In this document: positions 23,868 to 35,900 of the stretch, in pieces
Numbering within the stretch: the stretch's first letter is position 1
Layout: each line of letters begins with the position of its first letter
Assembly: GCF_027943255.1 (NCBI RefSeq)
Contig: NC_072893.1
Location: 130,075,784-130,139,783, forward strand
Direction of reading: 5' to 3'
From: Anastrepha obliqua
Taxonomy: Eukaryota > Arthropoda > Insecta > Diptera > Tephritidae
DNA: 64,000 nt
Notes under the pieces: model-generated
What the model was told of the DNA's origin: nothing
The model's input: the letters and a program-made list of their open reading frames with translations, nothing else
The model's database searches: none
Program-made: the position numbers and the translations under genes

Positions 23868-24115
23868 CATCATCAGCCGTTTGCGTCCATTGTTGATAAT
23901 AGGCCCCTCTACTGATTTCCAATTTTCTCTATCTTGCGCTGTTTTTAACAAAATTTGTGGTTACTCTTTTAATGTTATACTTCCATATTGTGGGTGGTCT
24001 TCCAATTTTTCGCTTGTCTTCTCGTGGTCTCCATTCTAGGTTATCCGTACTGCGCGCTATGGGGCCAGCCTCTCCCCATTTTGCTTTGGTAACTCTTTCG
24101 ATTACACCGGCAAGT
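23868..24115 (-). pseudogene. Second LINE C-terminal fragment, opposite strand
   Basis: On the minus strand the pieces WRPREDKRKIGRPPT, IKRVTTNF and, after a shift, YYQQWTQTADDE are readable. This is the tail end of insect endonuclease/reverse-transcriptase LINEs, where the motif is normally GRPP-RW-DDIK-V followed by a W and YVQQWTQTADDE. Stops and frameshifts interrupt it. It abuts the plus-strand fragment at 23533-23865 tail to tail, which suggests that one element inserted into or beside the other before both decayed. Confidence 0.6.
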
Positions 24116-24119
24116 TTTG

Positions 24120-26784
24120 TTCTTGGTCTCAGAAATTCTACGTTCTTGGCTCAATTACGATCTAGATATTGTAGCATGTTAAATTCCTACTTATCCAGAA
24201 TCGAGCTCGCCATACGCACTCATATACGCTGGATTTATATTCAGTCAGGAACCAAAAATTCCGTGTGTTTTCTCAAACTTTTTTTTGGAACTTATTTGAG
24301 GGAGCCTAGGTATTTATTTGTTTATTTCATTCGTCTTTCTTAATGCTTATGAAATAATTTATACAAGCCGTGTGGCTGAAAGCAATAAACAGACTCTTAT
24401 GAATGACAGTAAGAGACCTTCATTGAGCTTTAATAGTTTGTAGATGAGTAGGGAAGCTGGCCTCAAATTTCAGCTTAACTTAACGCACTTTTCAATAGCA
24501 ACTAACCCCGTTCTCCCAAAGCTGGGCAAGATATTTTTCCAAGTGTGTGCATATATCTAGTGTCCATCCCGCCTTGCCTTTCCAATAAAAATTCTTCGTG
24601 GTTTAAGAAATTGCACCACTACTAAAATAAAGATAATTAAAAAGGAAAATTTCGAAAGTTCGTTAATAAAGAATGCGGAAAGGAGAAAACGGAAGAAAAT
24701 GTGCCAACTTCACTTCCTCCACTCAAACGACTTAATTATCAACTATTCGCCACTGAACCGACATAAAACACGGACATATACGTACATATATACAGAAAAT
24801 GTTAAAGCAGCGCAAAGCTGGGCAATCACTGGAAAGCCTTTTTGGGGAGTAGAGGATGTTTTGGCGAAAAACGGTAGCAATTGACTTAATTGCAGGGCAG
24901 AGACGCCCAGAATGCACATAAAGAGACAGGCCAATAAGCAGGTATACACGCTTTCACATACCATCGCACATGCCATCTAAGCTTAACTTTTAGTCGTTGA
25001 AACTAGCCGGTGGGCGTGGAAGGAAATCAATTGCCAGCAGTGCCAGCAGTGGGTGGCGCCGCACAAAGCAGTGCCAATCGGTTTTCAGTGCTTTTATTTT
25101 CCTATTTTATTTCTCATGTTGCCGCAGTGACGCATGAGGCAACGGGAACTAAATATCGTGAAACTGAAAATGAGAAGCTTTTATTTTATTTTTATTTGAC
25201 ACGCTTCTGCTTAGCTACACTTTTCCATTTGCAGGATTTGCTGGGAACAGTAAAATTAGTCTGTGAATGATTTGATGCCAAGTGCACATTTAATTATTGT
25301 GAATTGTTTGTTTTTATACAACGTCACTCGTTCCTTTTTAAAACATTTCGGTGAGCATTATTTTTAATTTTCAATTTTAATTTGCGCTGTGATTTTTCAT
25401 AGTAATTGCTGGTTGTGGAATATTCTGTGAATTTTATTGAGATTTTTGCGCTTTGCAGCATTTAAAGTAACTTTTTTTTGCTTATTCTGTAACTTTTTTT
25501 ATTGCAAAAATTTCTATTATTTTGATTTGCATTTGTTCAGGCATTGGAAATTTTTTTCTCTTTCTGCTTTTCGCTTATCTGTGTAATTTCACGCCTATTG
25601 ACTCGAGGTTTTGTTTCCCTTTTTAATCAACTTTTTTTATTTTCAATTTGTACTCTTGTTTAATATTTCTCGTACCAACCAATTTCCATTTCAATATTTC
25701 AATTTGTAGATTTTTATTGTAATAAATGGTATGGTAAGTTTAATAAGCTGTTATGATTTAAATTAAAGCGTTACGCCTGGGTGCTGCTGTTGACAACTAT
25801 GTTGCTTAAAACGAAGCTCGGCGGGGTCGTTGGAAAAGAAAAAATTGAAATGATAAAAAATAAGAAAAGAAGGAAATACTGAAAAAAAATTTCGCAAAAA
25901 ATCTGAAATAACGTAATTTAAACGGTTTCTATTTTTCTGTTTTTTATATATAAAAAAAAAATTATAAAAAAGTTTTTATTTTTTTTACTTTTTACTAAAA
26001 TACTTTCATATAAAAGAAGTGCTTTGTCCGTACAAAGTGGATTAATTTATAACAATTTTAATAACTTCACAGTTGTACTAAAATTTAATAACCCATACAA
26101 CTGCATGCCAAACATTTTTCTAGTAATTCTAACTAAAAACCATGAAGTTTTTGGAATTTCTCTATAAAGGTTGGTATTCGGATTTACACCTAAGGGACTG
26201 AAAAATTTTTCGGCTTATCGAAGGTGCCCGCTTATGAGAAAAGTGTAAATAAGTTAATAATGTTTTACCTAGAATTTACAAGATCTTTTTAAGTTACTGT
26301 TTAGGAAAAAATGGGGAAGAAAATGGGAGGAGTTTTTTTAAAAGAATTATATGCAAAAAATTAAGTAATATATTTTTTTGCACAGCCAAATGTGTTTGAG
26401 ACGCTTTCCATTAATATCAATTATATTTAAAAATTTTACAATAGTTGTTTCTTGCTTTGTGTAAACATTTCATAAGAATTAAAAAAATTAATTTTAGTAA
26501 ATAAACTAAATAGTTGTTTACAACAAAGTACAAAAAACGTAAAACAAGTTTTTTAAAAAGCAAATTTAAGTACGAAATTTCTTTTTTCGTAAATTTGTGG
26601 GCTCGCATATGCTTTTTATTTGTATTTCTATAAAATTTTATAAAAGAAATTTTCAAAATTTGTGTACTCAAATATTTTTTTAACTCTAAAAAATTTTTTA
26701 TACTGAAAGCGATTATTTACGAATTATCAAAAAATAAACTAAACTACAAATTTTAAATTTAACAATTTTGTTTTGTTTTTACAG
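24120..26784. other. Non-coding region, no gene recognised
   Basis: AT-rich sequence with long poly-A/T runs. The open frames are short and lack motifs. Confidence 0.5.
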
Positions 26785-26835
26785 ATTTTCTATCAATGTC
26801 TAGGAATTCACGCTGACTGACGACGAGCGTTTTAG
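26785..26835 (+). other. Candidate small non-coding exon
   Basis: The 51-bp segment is preceded by a U-rich tract ending in TTTTTACAG and followed by TTTTAGGTAAGTTT, a near-consensus 3' and 5' splice-site pair. All three frames contain a stop, so if it is an exon it is untranslated, or carries the end of a reading frame. It is locally less AT-rich than its flanks. The only evidence is the splice signals, and such pairs also arise by chance. Confidence 0.22.
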
Positions 26836-27289
26836 GTAAGTTTCAAAAAATGTCACCTGCCACCTTAAACCAAAATTGAATTACGAGCAGCTGCATTCTG
26901 ATCAGAGATATTTAAATTCTGTTGTTCGATACTTTGTGGTATCCTGCTGAAGCGTAGGCCTACGTCAATTTACTTGGGTCGTTCAAGTAATTTTTTCACT
27001 TCCCACTCTTCTTATTACACCAAAGCCAAGGGGCCTTCGAAACCCATAAAACGTAACTGTCTAAATATTAGTTTAAATAATTAATAAAGTTTTCATGACT
27101 TAAAAAATCTCACAATTTATAATAATTGTGCACCACATTGCGGGATTCACCAACACCAATAACAACTCTCAGATTGATGAACTTAATTACAAGTCCAATC
27201 AAAAATGCATCGCGTGTTCATCAGTAGGGTAAACAATAACATTCAAATTAAGAATAATGATAGTGAAAAAATGTTGATGAGTAACTGAA

Positions 27290-28135
27290 AATATACGCTG
27301 AACATGCCGATTCATGCGAGAAAGTAGTGGAATTGGAAAACTGATAAGCTGAGTTGCATAAAAGAGCAGCTGAATTGCAAAGATAATTAGCTGAATTATA
27401 TCTTAGTCTACTTAGTGATTACGTAATGAGCTGAATAGCATTTTAGTTACTTACTGATTACATCATGAGCTGAATATCATAAAATAAAAGCTGAATTACC
27501 GTTTTGAATGCTTAGCTATAATAGTTGCACAATATTGGCTGAATAAGATCCAAATCAAATGTAGCATAGGAGAGAAGGAAATATCAATAAAGCAAGTGAA
27601 ATTCTGAAAGTATTTCTAGAGCAGCCGCTGAATTGTATTTTTGAAAGACTTGAAACGCATAAATACGCAGCTGAATTCAATAAACATCGAGCTGAAATTG
27701 CATATTTACTTGTACTGGATATCACGCTGCTTATTTTGATTGAAGCTAAATCGAATTAAATTGAAAAAATCTGATGATTTGAACTAAAATGTGCTAAATG
27801 TTAAAAAAAAAAATGTTCAGAACTTTTAATTGATTAAAATAAAATAAAACTGAATCTGTAGTGCATTAAAAACGGTGCAAGAGGTTAAATGCCGCCGACA
27901 ATTGCGAATCACTGCTGAATATATCGCCATGTTATGTAATATGCGAGCTGAATAGCGCTGAATGGCTTCAAAATGTAGCTGAATGAGTATATGTAGAAAA
28001 TTAGATTGCAAAAGTGCAGCTGAATAGGTTTTTTGAATTGAGGGTATTGCTGAATTTGAGTAAACAGCGAATGCAGGGTGTTTAATGTAAAAAAGTGTAT
28101 TGAATTCTGCAATGTGCTTCCACATGTTGCTGAAG
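27290..28135 (-). repeat. Left arm of the spaced GCTGAAT array (inverted orientation)
   Basis: At least 15 copies of GCTGAAT lie here, all in this orientation. Examples start at 27368, 27390, 27430, 27469, 27490, 27538, 27627, 27670, 27691, 27914, 27947, 27957, 27978, 28018 and 28049. Several neighbours are 20-22 bp apart (27348/27368/27390, 27469/27490, 27670/27691, 27957/27978) and one pair is 10 bp apart. The motif is the reverse complement of the one in the right arm. The sequence between copies is AT-rich and unremarkable. Confidence 0.7.
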
Positions 28136-28139
28136 AGAT

Positions 28140-29515
28140 TTAGATTTGATTTCGAAATAGGGGAAAGTTAGACGAAATTAAATAAATTACCTAATCTTGT
28201 TTAGTTAACATAATTTTTAGTTCAAATTATTTTAACAATATAACAATTTTTATCTAATCACCTGCACAAATTAAGATTACAATCTCTTACAATGTTTCCC
28301 AGCAAGTAAACGTAGATAAACGCTAAAAAAGTATAAAATATTTTTTTTTTTTTTGTGTTAGATAAGAAATACTTAGCGCAAAACCCATAAACAATTGGTT
28401 AAGCAGTTACGCTGAGCATTTGGGGAGATTTGTACGTCAAAACATACGCAAATTGTATTGGCCTTCATACGTATTTACCCACACTGGTGCATAAGTACTG
28501 GATGGGCACGTTTCAACATGAAGTGTGCCGAATGAAAAATATTGAAGTTATTTTGTATTTTTGTATATTTGTTTTATGTATTTTTTGCATTTTTTATATT
28601 TTTTTTCATCTTAGCCACTTAGCAATTAAATAGAGCGAATTTAAGCACTTTAGGCAAATTAGTAAAAAATCGAGTGATTCATATGCTTAGTGGGCTGCTG
28701 CATATTGCTTTCTATATCCATGTGGCATGCCATAAAAAGTGGCACACAAGAAGTGCATATATGTGTGTACTCTTATATCCACCAAATACGATTTTCACAA
28801 GTTTGTGCCTCAACACTTTTCATTTTTATAGTAAAATGAGGGGAAGTACAATTTTTGCACACTCTCCCTCACACACACAACCATGTAATGTGCCATTTTA
28901 TGTAGTTATTTGCGTGCATGCAAAAAGTGAAAATTCCATTAACTCATTTCATTCCGCAGCATCAAGTACTTAGTTGCAGTAATTTTTGTTTTTATTATAC
29001 AAAGGCGCCAACGCGTAAGTGCAAAAAATCAGAGGAATTGCCATGGGCTGAGTAGCCCCCATTCACGGCAACCGTCTACGAGTGCAAGCTAAGTATGTGA
29101 GTGTGCATGGGGATTTGTATGTATGTATATATGGTAGGCTGCCATACTTCCACCACTACCAATGCATGCACTCGCTTTAATTGTTGATATTTTTTCTACA
29201 ATTCAAACACAAGCTTTTCGCCAAGCATTTGATGCACGCAAGGAAAAAGTGGTAAAATGAAAAACGCTTTGAAAAAGGAGACGATAAAGTGAACAATAGT
29301 ATTGATATTAATAACCATTTGAATTACCTACCACTTTATCGGTCTTAAATTTAACAGGAGTTTGTTAGCCAACTAATCAATTAGGCAAACAGCCAAGCGT
29401 GCAGACCGACATGCAATGCACTATCTGTGAACGAAAAAAAATTGTAAAAAAAAGTTTAAGCTGTGCATTGGTTGAACGCAATTCATCTATATACACAACA
29501 TACGTTACGAAAAAA
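28140..29515. other. Spacer between the inverted ATTCAGC arms
   Basis: This 1.4-kb interval contains no GCTGAAT or ATTCAGC copy that I could find, although both flanks are dense in them. It carries a poly-T run near 28350 and short frames with no recognisable domain. It would be the loop or central segment if the arms form one element. Confidence 0.5.
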
Positions 29516-29764
29516 TGTAATTCAGCTAGTCTAAAGCCAATTCAGCGGCTTTTTTCATATGTTATTTATAAAAACACATTGTTTTAATGATACTTGTGCG
29601 TTTTTTTTTTTCAAATTTAGCTCATTTGTACGCAATTTTGCGTATTTCTTTCACCTTCATTCGCTTTTTTTAATTCCGCTTTCTTCAATAGAATAAAATA
29701 GAAAAATTGTTTCAGTAAACATATGAAAATGCGTTTTTTCTAATAATATTCCGTAATATTTTCA

Positions 29765-30400
29765 ATTCAGCTTTGTTTTATATAATTCAGCGCATGTTTT
29801 CTACTCTCTATTTACCGTCGTTTAATTCCTTTTAAGTACACAACTTTTAATTTTACAATTCAGTTTATTTTTATATGATTCAGCGCATGTTTTCTACTTT
29901 CTATTGGCGATTCTTCAATTGCTATTAAAAATGCAAGTTTTTTTTTGCAAGTCAGTATCTTATTTTCATAATTCAGCGCAATTTTTCTGTCTCCCAGTTG
30001 CAATTCTTCAATTACTATACTCACTCTTCATTTTTGCATTTTAGTATTTTTTTATAAAATTCACCGCAGTTGTACCGTTTCTCTTAAATAAATTCGTTTT
30101 ATTTTCGTAACTCAGTATCTTATTATATAATTCAGCGCATGTTTTCTACTTTCTCTTTGCAGTTGTGCAATTTCTACTAAATACCGAAGTTCCATTTTTG
30201 CATTTTAGTTTATTTTTATAGAATTCAGCAGTTGTTTTCCACTTTACGCACGTTTTATTTTTGCAAGGCAATATCTTATTACATAATTCAGCGCAATTTG
30301 TCCGCCTTTTAGTTGCAATTCTTCAATTTCTTTTAATACGCTCGCTTTATTTTTGCAATTTAATTTATTTTTATATAATTCAGGGCATGTTTTCGACTTT
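29765..30400 (+). repeat. Best-preserved block of the ~93-bp tandem repeat
   Basis: Successive core motifs start at 29785, 29878, 29971, 30059, 30130, 30223, 30286 and 30378, with spacings of 93, 93, 88, 71, 93, 63 and 92. Each unit begins with a degenerate CAATTCAG, then a T-rich 13-mer, then ATAATTCAGCGCATG, then TTTTCTACTTTCTATTTGC and a CAATTCTTCAATT-like part. Here the unit is still readable; elsewhere in the arm mainly the core remains. Confidence 0.8.
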
Positions 30401-33235
30401 TTACTTACTGTTCTTAAATTTCTCAGGACAGATTTTCTATTTGCTACCTGCGGTACTTAAATATCCTCTGCATAAACTGGTATATTCTGCGCAAATCGGC
30501 TTTTCTAAACAACAAAAATGATGTTCATTTCATTTGCTGTGTTTGTAATACTCTCAGTTACTTTACAGTTACAATATTTAGATTCTGTTTACATAATTCA
30601 GCGCCCTTTTTATTCTATATTTAGAATTAATTTGTACTGCATTGAGTTTCCCTTTAAAACATAATCCAGCTTCTTTACTTGGAATTCAGCACAAATGTTT
30701 TGTGCGCAACCTACAGCATATAATTCGATTTTAGATGCAGGCATTTGTTGTTTGGAATTCAGCTGCTCTGTTAATGCGATTCATCATTATTTTCAATTCC
30801 TTTAGTGGAAAACAGTTGTTTTCATGTTTTTTTAATGCAATTGAGGGGGCAAGAAATTTTTTTGTTTACTAAATAATCTTTTGGTGCTTATACTTATATA
30901 TTACAGCGCCAGCTCTCTTCGTTTTCCTAATGTGAGCTTAATTTACCTACACTTCTCTGCCCCTTATTTCATTGAACCACTTTAGACAAAATTCAGTATA
31001 GCTTCCATGAATAACATATCTAATATCATTTACTCTTTGTACTTGCCACCTTTCTTCAATTCAGCTTCTTTAAAAGCAATTCAGCGCCACTTTGAAAGTA
31101 TTCCAGCGACACTTTTCAATATCCATCTATTATAATACGGCACATTTTGTAATAACACCGTCATTTACTGCAATTCAGCTTCATGGATTGTAATTCAGCG
31201 CGACTTTTGCATTATGCTGACTTAAAGTCACATTAAGCGTCATATATTTCTATTCACTCATATCTTTTTCATGTTCAGCAATATTCACGCACATAAATTA
31301 CGTTAGTCTTTTTGTCCAAAATGAAATTTATAAATCCCAACTTCCTCCAGCATTAATTTTTATTATTTAACACAAAAAGCCACTTTGGATTTTATTTATA
31401 TATTATTATATTTATTGCCCATTATTTGCTTATTCCTCCCATGCTCCACTTCTCATTTGCCACACTTCTCATTTTCATCTCTTTACTTTATACAATTAAT
31501 TAATAAATTGTACAAATTGAGATCGCGCAGATTTACTTCAGTATCATCCGCATAACTGTAAAAATGGCGTAAAAGTAAAAAGCGGTACAAAATATTTTTA
31601 AGCTCAGCCTGGTAGCACTAATTTCTGTCATAACAACGCACAAAGTCAAATTAGTGACAAGTTGAGTGTCAGTGCCAAGTAAATGCGCTTTAAGTAAGCA
31701 CCTAAGTATGTACCTAAGTACGTAAGTATGTTGCATAGTGTGTAAGCATGTGCTTATGGCACAATATGAAGATGTAGAGCATATGCACGAGTGTGCAACT
31801 GTTTACCGTTTTGTATATGCAACATTACCTTCAGCAAATAACTCCAGAGCTGCACATTGTCCGCTTTTCATTATTCTGCATTATTTTTCCAACGAATTCA
31901 CTTGAAAGGCCCCAACCTACGGTTTGCATTTAAACATCAGTTTCATCTTCAGGCTTTTAATTTTATTACCATTGTTGCTATTAACATCTCCGCTGTGTTA
32001 TTGTTTTTGTATTTCTCTGTGTTGCCTGCAAAGCATGTGCATCTTTGATGCCACATGTGTATGCGTGTAACTTAAAATGTAGGCGCATGTGTGTGTATGC
32101 GTGTGTAAGGCATCACTTTCATCGCTCGGCTGCGAAGGCAGCGCCAAACAACAACCACAACAACATCATGCATACAATGCGTAATTACAATGCCGACACT
32201 GCAAATCACAGTAGCGTGAAGAATTTTTTAATTATTACAAAGCAACGACAGCAGTGAGCGCAACCAACAAAAACCACCACCTGCACCCAACGCACACTTC
32301 TCTTCTACGCTACATGACCGCCTTGGCTCGCTCCGGTTGCGTGGCTGCCAACGCTCACTACTTCAGCCTCCGCGTGCATCACCGACTTCTTGTAATCCCA
32401 TTCAGCGCATTTCTACTTTTTCTTCAACGCTTGTTTTCCATTTTTTTCTTAAAGTTTTTTGCTGCTGCTCTGATTTTCTTTTCACATTTTTGCTGATTTT
32501 TATTATCTGCCTGTCTGCTCGCCATTGCGACTTTTTCTTGTAGGTACAATAAAGTTGTATGTTTTTGCTTTTCTTGTTTTCGCGCTATAATTTATTGCAA
32601 GTGAAGGTTTTATGCTCAAAGTTTACTTTCCGTAGACACGTGCATTGTGTGTGTTGAGCCCAAACGGCGTAAGCGAGAGCACAGTGGGCTCGGTTACATG
32701 AGGTAGCGGGCAGATTTTGAAAGCTTGGTGTGGTTGAGTTAAGTTTAACTGGGCTTGAATGAGGTATTCTGATGAGTAGAGTGCACCAGATCACCAAACA
32801 AAGACCATGAGGTCGAAGTGCAAAGCTCAAATCAAATCTGTCTATATATTAATCCAATTTCATCAAAACAAGGCAAGACAAAAGTCTGATACCAAATAAT
32901 TTCGGTATTAGGCCCACTTTTGCTGAATGAAATTGAAAATTAGGTGGTTTAAACTTGAACTTTACTCTGCCGACATTTGCTATTCAGCCTATTCAGCGCG
33001 CCAGCTTTGCTTATTTAAGGGCAAAAGAAGCTAACTTTTTCTATACCCCATTTAATTGAGTGACCTACTTCTTTGACTTAACTCTTCCTGTACTACAAAT
33101 CTTATTCAGCGCTTCGGTTTTATTTATTTAAGGGCAACTGGCATATTTAGATGCGAAAGCAATTTTTTTCTCTCAGCATTTCTTACTTCTTTGTTATTCA
33201 GCTCAATTTTACTGAATCACATATTAAAATGAAAT

Positions 33236-34009
33236 GGCCTACAATTTGTTTTTACTCTTCCTGTAATATTAATCTTATTCAGCGCCTCTTTTTAGTTTGT
33301 TTAAGAGCAATTAGTCGCTGTACATATGTATATTTTGTATGTCACGGACGGAATTTTAGTAATCTCTCAATAAAAAGTAAATTCAACGGCATTATTCCAT
33401 TGTATGTAAAAGATATCTTAAACTAATTTTTTCACTAAATCGCTATTTCTATATTATTCAGCTCCAAAAATTTTTTTCTTAACTTAACTGATATAATATC
33501 TGGCTATTCAGCGCCTTGTTCTTAGTTGTATTGAGTCAATTCGAGTATATATATATATATAATTGGCGCGTAAACCCTTTGTGGGTGTTTGGCCAAGCTC
33601 CTCCTCCTATTTGTGGTGTGCGTCTTGATGTTGTTCCACAAATGGAGGGACCTACAGTTTCAAGCCGACTCTGAACGGCAGGTATTTTTTATGAGGAGCT
33701 TTTTCATGGCAGAAATACACTCGGGGGCTTGCCATTGCCTACCGAGGGGCGACCGCTATTAGAAAAATGTTTTTCTTAATTTTGGTGTTTTCACCGAGAT
33801 TCGAACCAACGTTCTCTCTGTGAATTCCGAATGGTAATCACGCACCAACCCATTCGACTACGGCGGCCGCGTTGGTATGTGTAAAAAGATCTTAAACTAT
33901 CTTTTATTTGACTAAACTACCAATTTATTTGCTATTCAGCTTCATTTTTCCCTGCTGATAAACTCAAGAAACGAACTTAAGTGGCTCAGTTACTCAGCAC
34001 TTACTTTTT
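33236..34009. repeat. 774-bp tandem duplication, copy A
   Basis: The unit starts at GGCCTACAATTTG and ends at CACTTACTTTTT; copy B starts at 34010 with the same words. Only a handful of substitutions separate the copies by eye (for example TATTTC/TATTTT, GCGTTGGTATG/GCATTGGCATG, CTTCATTT/CTTAATTT), so the event is recent. The unit contains array motifs and a minus-strand SINE. Copy A keeps the TA-rich SINE tail that copy B has lost. Confidence 0.92.
33548..33870 (-). mobile_element. tRNA-derived SINE, copy A
   Basis: Read on the minus strand, the element begins GCGGCCGCCGTAGTCG. It carries an RNA polymerase III A box (TAGTCGAATGGGTTGG) and a B box (GGTTCGAATCTC), then about 200 bp of unique body, and ends GGTTTACGCGCCAATTA followed by a (TA)n tail. 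These are the marks of a tRNA-derived SINE, transcribed by Pol III and moved by a partner LINE. It lies inside the tandem duplication, so it and the copy at 35603-35900 descend from one insertion. The 3' end resembles that of the RTE element at 49.5 kb. Confidence 0.85.
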
Positions 34010-34322
34010 GGCCTACAATTTGTTTTTACTCTTCCTGTAATATTAATCTTATTCAGCGCCTCTTTTTAGTTTGTTTAAGAGCAATTAGTCGCTGTACATA
34101 TGTATATTTTGTATGTCACGGACGGAATTTTAGTAATCTCTCAATAAAAAGTAAATTCAACGGCATTATTCCATTGTATGTAAAAGATATCTTAAACTAA
34201 TTTTTTCACTAAATCGCTATTTTTATATTATTCAGCTCCAAAAATTTTTTTCTTAACTTAACTGATATAATATCTGGCTATTCAGCGCCTTGTTCTTAGT
34301 TGTATTGAGTCAATTCGAGTAG

Positions 34323-34348
34323 GACTATGAATAAGTTCGTGCGGTTTT
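34323..34348. repeat. mariner terminal inverted repeat, 3' end of the element
   Basis: The 26 bases match the reverse complement of 35577-35602 without mismatch. Confidence 0.9.
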
Positions 34349-34391
34349 TTTTCGAAATTTGAAACTTTATTGACGTAAAATGGTTACAAAT

Positions 34392-35440
34392 TTAATATTC
34401 AAAGTATTGTCCATCGCTTACTACTACTTTTTCCCATCTTTCTGGCAATTCACGGATTCCCTTTGTGAAAAATTCGGTCGGTTTTGCCGCAATCCACGAA
34501 TCGATCCATTTTTTGACTTCATCGTAATTACGGAAGTGCTGGTCAGCCAGGCCATGTTGCATCGATCGGAAGAGATAGTAATCGGATGGCGCAAGGTCTG
34601 GACTATACGGCGGGTGGGGTAGGACATCCCATTTGAGCGTTTCTAAGTATGTTTTGACCACTTGTGCAACATGTGGCCGAGCATTGTCATGTTGCAAAAT
34701 AACTTTGTCGTGTCTATCGGCGTATTGCGGCCGTTTTTCTCGCAGTGCTCGGCTCAAACGCATCAATTGTCGTCGGTAGACATCCCCCGTAATCGTTTCA
34801 TTCGGTTTCAGTAGCTCATAATACACAACACCCAGCTGGTCCCACCAGATACACAGCATAACCTTCAGGCCATGAATATTCTGCGCCGACGTCGATGTTG
34901 AAGCATGGCCAGGGTATCCATACGTTGCCCGACGTTTTGGATTGTCGTAATGGACCCACTTTTCGATGCACCAGTCACAATTCGATGCAAAAAACCCTTT
35001 CTTTTGTGCCGTTGAAGCAGTTGTTCGCATGCCATAAAACGGCGTTCAACGTCTCTTGGCTTCAATTCATACGGCACCCAATGGCCTACCTTTCGGATCA
35101 TTCCCATGGCTTTTAAACGTTTGGAAATGGTTGATTGATCAACTCCCAAAGTTTTTGCAACCTCTTCTTGCGTTTGAGCCGGATCTTGATCGAGCAATTC
35201 CTCCAATTCGGTATCCATGAACTTTGGCGGCGCACCCTCGCGTTCTTCGTCTTCCAAGCCAAAATCACCACTTTTAAAGCGTGCAAACCACTTCTGGCAC
35301 GTTCGCTCAGCTAGAGCATGCTCACCATAAACTTCCACCAAGATACGATGACTTTCGGCTGCTTTTTTCTTCATATTAAAATAATGAAGAAGAATTCCCT
35401 GCAAAAACACATTATTTGGCACGAAATTCGACATTTTCAA
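34392..35440 (-). pseudogene. mariner transposase, one frameshift
   Basis: The enzyme family cuts and pastes the element at TA sites. The first part (35440 down to about 34970) covers the paired helix-turn-helix DNA-binding region: KKAAESHRILVEVYG, then the linker phrase WVPYEL. The second part (about 34965 to 34392), in a different frame, covers the DDE domain: HYDNPKRR, VMLCIWWDQ, the second catalytic Asp in LQHDNARPH, the third in YSPDLAPSDYYLF, and the end LPERWEKVVVSDGQYFEY. The last two Asp are separated by 34 residues, the mariner D,D34D signature. The break lies at the normal GDEKW box, where the Asp codon is replaced by five bases (a +2 shift). This both shifts the frame and removes the first catalytic Asp. 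The reading frame is otherwise open. Subfamily: nearer the Mos1-like branch than mellifera, by recall. Confidence 0.92.
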
Positions 35441-35576
35441 GTGTGGTAAAAATATTGTTGTTTACGCTTCAAATAAAAAACTTATACTGACGTTTGTGCC
35501 TTACGACAGTAGCTCTCCAATGAATGTTTGGAAATGTGGATCGATGGAATAATAATCAAGTTACGCCATCTGTTGT

Positions 35577-35602
35577 AAAACCGCACGAACTTATTCATAG
35601 TC
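35577..35602. repeat. mariner terminal inverted repeat, 5' end of the element
   Basis: It is the perfect reverse complement of 34323-34348, and lies about 136 bp upstream of the transposase start. Confidence 0.9.
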
Positions 35603-35900
35603 AACCCTTTGTGGGTGTTTGGCCAAGCTCCTCCTCCTATTTGTGGTGTGCGTCTTGATGTTGTTCCACAAATGGAGGGACCTACAGTTTCAAGCCGACT
35701 CTGAACGGCAGGTATTTTTTATGAGGAGCTTTTTCATGGCAGAAATACACTCGGGGGCTTGCCATTGCCTACCGAGGGGCGACCGCTATTAGAAAAATGT
35801 TTTTCTTAATTTTGGTGTTTTCACCGAGATTCGAACCAACGTTCTCTCTGTGAATTCCGAATGGTAATCACGCACCAACCCATTCGACTACGGCGGCCGC
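35603..35900 (-). mobile_element. tRNA-derived SINE, copy B, 3' end truncated by mariner
   Basis: It is the duplicate of the SINE at 33548-33870. The last bases (GCGCCAATTA and the TA tail) are missing because the mariner junction falls there. Two substitutions near the 5' boundary distinguish it from copy A. Confidence 0.85.

Larger units (their letters stand above)
34322..35602 (-). mobile_element. mariner element, nearly complete
   Basis: Inverted termini of 26 bp match perfectly: 34323-34348 starts GACTATGAATAAGTTCGTGC, and 35577-35602 is its reverse complement. The element is 1281 bp, the usual mariner length of about 1.3 kb, with the transposase on the minus strand. A TA stands at the left boundary (34320-34321). 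The expected right-hand TA and about 25 bp of target are missing, as comparison with duplicate copy A shows. The transposase has one frameshift, so the copy is probably immobile on its own but could be moved by an active relative. Confidence 0.92.
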
